From positions 29,939,001 to 30,003,000 of the forward strand of contig OY747705.1 of NCBI GenBank assembly GCA_963556495.2: a stretch of DNA of 64,000 nt, read 5' to 3'. The position numbers were made by a program, and so were the translations under genes. Positions 59,601-64,000 of the stretch are shown here, piece by piece. How positions within the stretch are numbered: position 1 is the stretch's first letter; each line of letters opens with the position of its first letter. The DNA comes from Valencia hispanica (Eukaryota > Chordata > Actinopteri > Cyprinodontiformes > Valenciidae). The notes below the pieces were generated by a model. It made no database searches. It was not told the DNA's origin and worked only from the letters and a program-made list of their open reading frames with translations.

Positions 59601-61713
59601 CTTCTGACCATATACTTAAAATATTCCCATTTCCTACAAGTATCAATATTGTTATCATCTCTAATTTTATTTAACAAGCATTTTAATTCCTCGATAAAGT
59701 TATCTGAGTTTAACAAAGCAGCATTAAATTTCCAGTAATTTTTTCATAACTTGGAGTAATTTTCCGCTTTCAAAGTAAGTTTAATTACACAATGGTCTGT
59801 TAAAGGTGCAGCAGACATTGAAACAACATTGACAACTTATTACATCTGCAGATATCAGCCATAGATCTATTCTAGATCTAGATCTTCTATTAGGTTTCAT
59901 CCAGGAGTATTGCCTCCTCTTTGGGGTTTTTTCCCTCCAAATATCGAATAATGAGTTGACATTCATGAATTCCTCCAATGTTGTGTTACAGTGGTTATCA
60001 TAATACATAGATGGACATCTATCGAGCCACTCGTCTGGAGCCATGTTAAAATCTTCACCTACTAAAGTAAATCTTATAGAATAGTTTTCAATAATTTCAG
60101 TAAGGGTTCCTAATAATATTTTGTTTTGACCAATGTTGTTATAACCATAGATGTTAATTAAAATTACAAAAGACCCTTCAGAATTAACAACTGCAGCAAT
60201 CCAATGACCACTCGTATCACTTTTGGAGGTTACAACCTCCCCCGGAAATTTAGAAAAAAATATGGCCACACCTCCAGAACGATTGCTGCCATGAGAAAAA
60301 AGAATCTTGTCACCCCACTGGTTTTTCCAAAATGTAGTGTCCTCTTCACATGAATGAGTCTCTTGCACAAATATACAATGTGCTTTCAGTCCTTTACAAA
60401 ATAAGAAGGTAGCCTTACGCTTTACATTGTCCTTAAGACCTCTTGCATTTAGTGATAAAAAGGAAAACTCTGACTTTAGAAAAGACATAAAAAATACAAT
60501 AACTTTGTGTTGTTTAACTATAAACGCTCTGACATGAACACAGAAAGTAACAACCTCTTTAAATGTGCACTTAACTCGAGATGTTCCTCTAAATAACAAA
60601 CAGTTTATGACCCCACCTTCACAGGTTCACCATCGTTTCCACAGGGTTACATGAAGATTTTCATACATCCTTCTAGATCCGTTGACCATCAATGAATCCA
60701 AAAGGCCCTCGAAAGTATGCCTTCTTTCCAGCATTTCTTGCTTCTTGTATTCGGGGCAATAACACTTCTCTCGCCTGTTTGTCTGCCATAGTTAAGTCCT
60801 CCGTGAAGCGAATTCGCATTTCCTTGCAGGTTTCCGACTCCTTTGTTAATCTCCAAATCGCGTCTCGGTGTTGACGTTTCACAAACTGGATGATGACCTG
60901 GCGCGTATTCTTCTATTCCTTTCTCCCTATCCGGTGAACAGTGTCCACAATTTCATCCATTTTTTGAGCCCACTGGGGTGCGATCTTCTGGAGTAATTTA
61001 ATGATCTCATCTCTTGTGTTTTCATTCACTGATTCTTTCATGCCTTTCACTCTCAAGTTCCACCGTCTGCTGTATCTCTCATGTTCCCCTGATCTTTCTT
61101 TAAGGCTGGCGTTTTCTTTTTCCATGGCTACCATTTTCTTTTCTAAAGTTGATACTTTGATTTTGCATTCTTTCAGTTCTGCAGCATTGAATTCTAGTGC
61201 CTTTAGGCAGGCTGCCAATCATTGTGCTGTTATTCTGAATCTGAATATTGATGTCTTCCAGCTTTTTTTCTTGCTTGTCAAATCTGGTGCACAAGGAGTT
61301 TATTGCAGCAAGAATTGATTCAAATGACGACTCCTCATTTGTTCTTACCCATTTTCGGACATGAGAGCCTTTAGTTGGTGTGTTCAATGGAGACTCCTCA
61401 ACCTCATGTATCTGTCCCTTTTCGTTCCCGGCATTTGTAGCTTCCATAGCATAGTCATGCAGCATCAGCATCGTTGTTAGCCTGCATGTGGCCAGCTTGC
61501 AACTTGCTAGCACGCACGTCGCCTGCTTCGGTCTCCGTGGAGAGAACTTTACTCTTATCCATGTTGGCTTGGTTTTTCGTTTTGTTCGGCATTCGAGCTA
61601 GTAACCCTAAACTTTTTTTTGTGGGGTAATAGTTCTTATTTACTTTTTTGAGGAATTTTTGTATGAGTTCTCGGTAGTGCGTCCACTCAGTCCGCCATCT
61701 TCCGCCGACTTCC
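56629..61713 (-). mobile_element. Degraded L1/Tx1-type LINE, near full length (5.1 kb)
   Basis: Bounded by the 16-bp duplication. ORF1 remnants (about 61,570-60,673) include a coiled coil (AELKECKIKVSTLEKKMVAM) and the RRWNLRVKGMKESV region of L1 ORF1 proteins, with a frameshift near 61,210 and a stop at 60,913. ORF2 starts near 60,488. The endonuclease has SFLSLNARGLKDN, FVQETHS and GEDFNMAPDEWLDRCPS (normally GGDFN). RT is at about 59,134-58,294 (APGQDGLTSNFYKFFW, QSGFIKKRLIHNNIRLV, FYKAFDSVEH, RGIRQGCSCSPLLFI, LADD instead of FADD). The C-terminal Cys/His motif FCDLDIETLEHVFFDC lies near 57,180. At least five frame breaks; dead. Confidence 0.88.
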
Positions 61714-61729
61714 TGACCGGCTTAAGATT
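61714..61729 (+). repeat. Target-site duplication, right copy (16 bp)
   Basis: Second copy of TGACCGGCTTAAGATT, immediately beside the LINE's 5' end (GAAGTCGGCGGAAGATGGCGG on the - strand). Confidence 0.92.
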
Positions 61730-62050
61730 ACAATGCAGCAAGTAAATTTATCAGCAAGTAAATGTATCAGATAAATAAGAAAGCTGTTAAGATTACAAAT
61801 ACAGCAAGTAAATTTATCAGCAAGTAAATATATAAGATAAAGAAGAAAGCTGTTAAGATTACAAATGCAGCATGTAAATATATCAGATCAGACAACTAGT
61901 GTTTCCCCGTGATTTCTTTCTGTTTTTTTTGTTATGTTGTTAATCCTTTTTGTATAATGGTTCAGCAAGATTGCCTATCTATTTCTATTTATTTGTAAAG
62001 TGTAAATGGCCTTGATCTGTAAATTAACAAATAAAAAACAAAACAACAAA
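61722..62050 (+). repeat. ~66-bp tandem repeat (2.5 copies) and A-rich LINE tail
   Basis: Two full copies and a partial one, each starting TTAAGATTACAA and containing GCAAGTAAAT and AGAAGAAAGCTG-like text (about 61,722-61,890). AT-rich sequence follows and ends in AACAAATAAAAAACAAAACA (about 62,027-62,046). It looks like the 3' UTR and poly(A)-like tail of the + strand LINE whose coding end is at 56,400-56,612. Confidence 0.65.
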
Positions 62051-62142
62051 AGAAATCTACCTGGAAGTAGTTCCTTGCGTGCATTCGCAGATGGGCTACG
62101 GATCGTGCTTCCTGAACAGACCATGCAGTGACACTCAGTTCA

Positions 62143-62590
62143 CGCTTGCCTGTGTATTTGGTAAAGAAGGCGGAGTCGCCCTCTGAGTCGCCCTCTTGTG
62201 GCAGATACACGTTATCGCCAAAAATTATTTTCAGGGACGATTTCATGTTATCAAAAGAGACAGTGGAACAGGTGGTAAGAGCTAGCTGCTTGTCTTTAAC
62301 GTTTAGCCATGTGGTGTCAAGTAGCTTAAATGCTAACACGCCATCTGGCAGTTCCATTATAAAGTTACGTAGCTTGTTGTATCGTCGTTCAAATTCGACA
62401 GTGTAATCCATCATGGACATGCCGCTCTGTCTGTTGATTTAGTCAAACTCTGTGTAAGCCTCGTACTGTCGATCCTTTTCTTCTTTCAGAAACACAGTGT
62501 CCAGCTTAGTCAGAAGGACGGTCATTCCTATATCAGCTTTAAGATCTCCCGCAGCGCTATCTAGGGCGCTTTCCCCCGCTCTTCCTGAAA
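62143..62590 (-). pseudogene. Copia-type gag fragment
   Basis: On the - strand: VLLTKLDTVFLKEEKDRQYE and AYTEFD (then a stop at about 62,440), next GMSMMDYTVEFERRYNKLRN, MELPDGVLAFKLLD, QLALTTCSTVSFDNMKSSLK and IIFGDN. This is the gag-like N-terminal protein recalled as going with copia-type elements of fish and other animals. Its continuation (the zinc knuckle) is at 56,302-56,200 beyond the insertion. The 5' part and the 5' LTR are cut off near 62,590 by a MITE. Confidence 0.7.
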
Positions 62591-62755
62591 GTCAGAAGGT
62601 ACACTCTTAAAACAGATGTGTCAAAAACACATATGTTAAATTTTAACACATGTGCTGAATCAGCTCAGGGACAACACATGTCGTGTCATTTATGACACAA
62701 CTAATGTATTTCCCTTTTAACAACTAGTGTGTCACTCAAGTCAACACAGATATGT
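62591..62755. mobile_element. Left part of an outer MITE-like repeat
   Basis: Contains ACACTCTTAAAACAGATGTG, AACACATATGTTAAAT and repeated TGTGTCA/ACACAT words. Related words (GTGTTATTTTGACAAAAATG, TACACATAAAATGTG) follow the inner element at 63,862-63,935. This suggests a TGTGTY-rich non-autonomous transposon interrupted by the element at 62,756-63,861. Family not identified. Confidence 0.45.
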
Positions 62756-63861
62756 GGGTGATTCTATAATTGGAGATACATTTGAAGTCCAAAGCCATTT
62801 CTTTTTTACCAGTTTTACCAAAATCTTACTTCGAAACCATATTTTCATATTTTCACTCTTTTTAAGAGTCACAAAATGTTAGAGTGTAAAACTAGAAAAT
62901 ATTTTATTTTAAAAGCTATTTCATTATGCCGAAAGTCATGATTTCAAAGTGTCCGAAGTGGTTGCCACTTTTTTCAAACAAGGGTCAAATATGCATCAAA
63001 CATGTTTTAAATTACAAATTTCAGGTTGGGGTTTTAATTATTTTGTTTATAAATTATTATTGGGGACATTTGGCAAATTATGCAAAATTACTTTATTTAA
63101 AAGTAACTTTTATTGTTCAAAAATACCAGTCCATAAATCCTTTGTCAATTCTGTTACTACATGTTACTGTCTCTTTAAATTATGCTGATATGTCCCATCA
63201 ATATCTATGAAACGCCAGATGACGTCACTTCATTTTGGTACAAAACTCTGAAGAGCTAGGAGGTATGTGTTTTGGTCTCTCTGACAACATGTAATTTTAC
63301 AGGCACTTGCACCTAGAGTTCTAGTATAACATGTCAAATCTGTTTCAACAATGTCATAGGGAAAGCAGAGTTCAAAGATATTAACAGAAGGAGTTATTAC
63401 AAGTTTTTAAAATCATCTTTAGATTCACGCCATGTGCTCTTAGCCTTTCTGCTAAAATGTGGTGAAATTAGCAAAAAATGCTAAAAATGTCAACTCTGTT
63501 ACTGTCAATTCTGTTACCAAGGTATGGTAAAGTTGTCTAAATGTAACATCTAATATCTGTTTCAAAGGTCTGAATAAAAGGACTACATGACAAATTAAAA
63601 CTAAAAAGATTAATAATTTTTTGATGTACTGTTACTTCTATATATTTGGTTGTTCGTCCGTAACAGAGTTGATCAGAAAAACTATGAACAGGTGGTATTT
63701 TGATAAAATAAGGAAAATAATAAACTACCTGTATTTGTTTAGCACTGAATATATGAAATTTAAAGTGTTTTCAATATTATTCTTAATCAATTGTTCTATA
63801 TGACAACCTTAAAAAAAATAATTTTGAAATGCAAAATGTATCTCCAATTATAGAATCAACC
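62756..63861. mobile_element. Non-autonomous DNA transposon (MITE) with 24-bp perfect terminal inverted repeats
   Basis: A 24-bp perfect inverted repeat: left arm 62,760-62,783 begins GATTCTATAATTGGAGATAC, right arm 63,834-63,857 is its reverse complement. With one mismatch the arms extend to GG[G/T]TGATTC. The interior is AT-rich and non-coding. It contains GTCAA[C/T]TCTGTTAC words at about 63,146, 63,489 and 63,504 and an inverted match at 63,660-63,672. Length about 1.1 kb. No transposase. Superfamily not assigned. Confidence 0.75.
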
Positions 63862-64000
63862 AGTAAAATGTGTTATTTTGACAAAAATGTACACATAAAA
63901 TGTGTTCTCAGATTGTCAAACATTTCCATTTGAGAAAATTAGAAATACTTTTATTATATTAAATCCATGTTTTACTACAATTTGTAGCAGCAGTAATACG

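Larger units (their letters stand above)
56306..62142. mobile_element. Insertion in copia gag bounded by ~85-bp inverted repeats
   Basis: Left arm 56,306-56,393 and right arm 62,060-62,142 are inverted copies of roughly 85% identity. Both begin TGAACT[C/G]AGTGTCACTGCA and include TCTGTTCAGGAAGCACGATC and GGAACTACTTCC. Copia gag sequence stops on each side exactly at the arm ends, so this is a discrete insertion. Inside are a + strand LINE 3' end (56,400-56,612 and 61,730-62,050) and, nested in that, the - strand L1/Tx1 LINE. The type of the outer element is not recognised: long inverted arms suggest a DNA transposon or fold-back structure. Confidence 0.6.

Overview
The window looks like teleost fish nuclear DNA. 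It has spliced exons with GT/AG borders and long AT-rich introns. Its repeats are typical of ray-finned fish: L2-, Rex1- and L1/Tx1-type LINEs, Tc1-like transposons, a Ty1/copia-type retrotransposon, a tRNA-derived SINE, and TAGC-rich minisatellites. I see no bacterial gene, tRNA, rRNA or CRISPR array. The species cannot be named from sequence alone.

Region 1 (1-37,915) is one tandem array of about ten units of 2.9-5.6 kb, all in the same orientation; its left end lies outside the window. Each unit is itself built of repeats: a single-copy part of roughly 1.5 kb, a segment with ~85-bp subrepeats, a 0.25-0.9 kb CTGT/CTCT pyrimidine tract, and a ~118-bp TAGC-rich minisatellite. Most units end in the same 3' terminus, a small A/T palindrome followed by T-CTAG|T. 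The array edge at 37,915 falls exactly on that terminus. Together with an 11-bp inverted subterminal repeat and central tandem repeats, this suggests tandemly arrayed, non-protein-coding Helitron/HINE-like elements (an inference). Open frames inside the array are not genes.

Region 2 (37,916-about 43,950) holds the only recognisable host gene: ten in-frame 3' exons of ssx2ip (ADIP, afadin- and alpha-actinin-binding protein), 460 codons plus stop, + strand. The first exon seen lies only 174 bp after the array, and the start-codon exons are not in the window. The simplest reading is that the array occupies an ssx2ip intron. Every unit also carries up to three motifs fitting the RFX X-box consensus, which is notable beside a centrosome/cilium gene.

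Region 3 (about 44,800-64,000) is a graveyard of nested transposons. A dead Ty1/copia-type retrotransposon on the - strand (gag, zinc knuckle, integrase, reverse transcriptase, RNase H, polypurine tract, LTR start) is spread over ~16 kb. It is split by a nearly full-length L2-type LINE with two open ORFs (esterase-type ORF1 of 294 aa; endonuclease/RT ORF2 of 983 aa), a SINE, an L2-like LINE 3' end with a (TAA)n tract, and an insertion bounded by ~85-bp inverted repeats. That last insertion contains a degraded L1/Tx1-type LINE flanked by a perfect 16-bp target-site duplication. The right end is a nested pair of non-autonomous DNA transposons.
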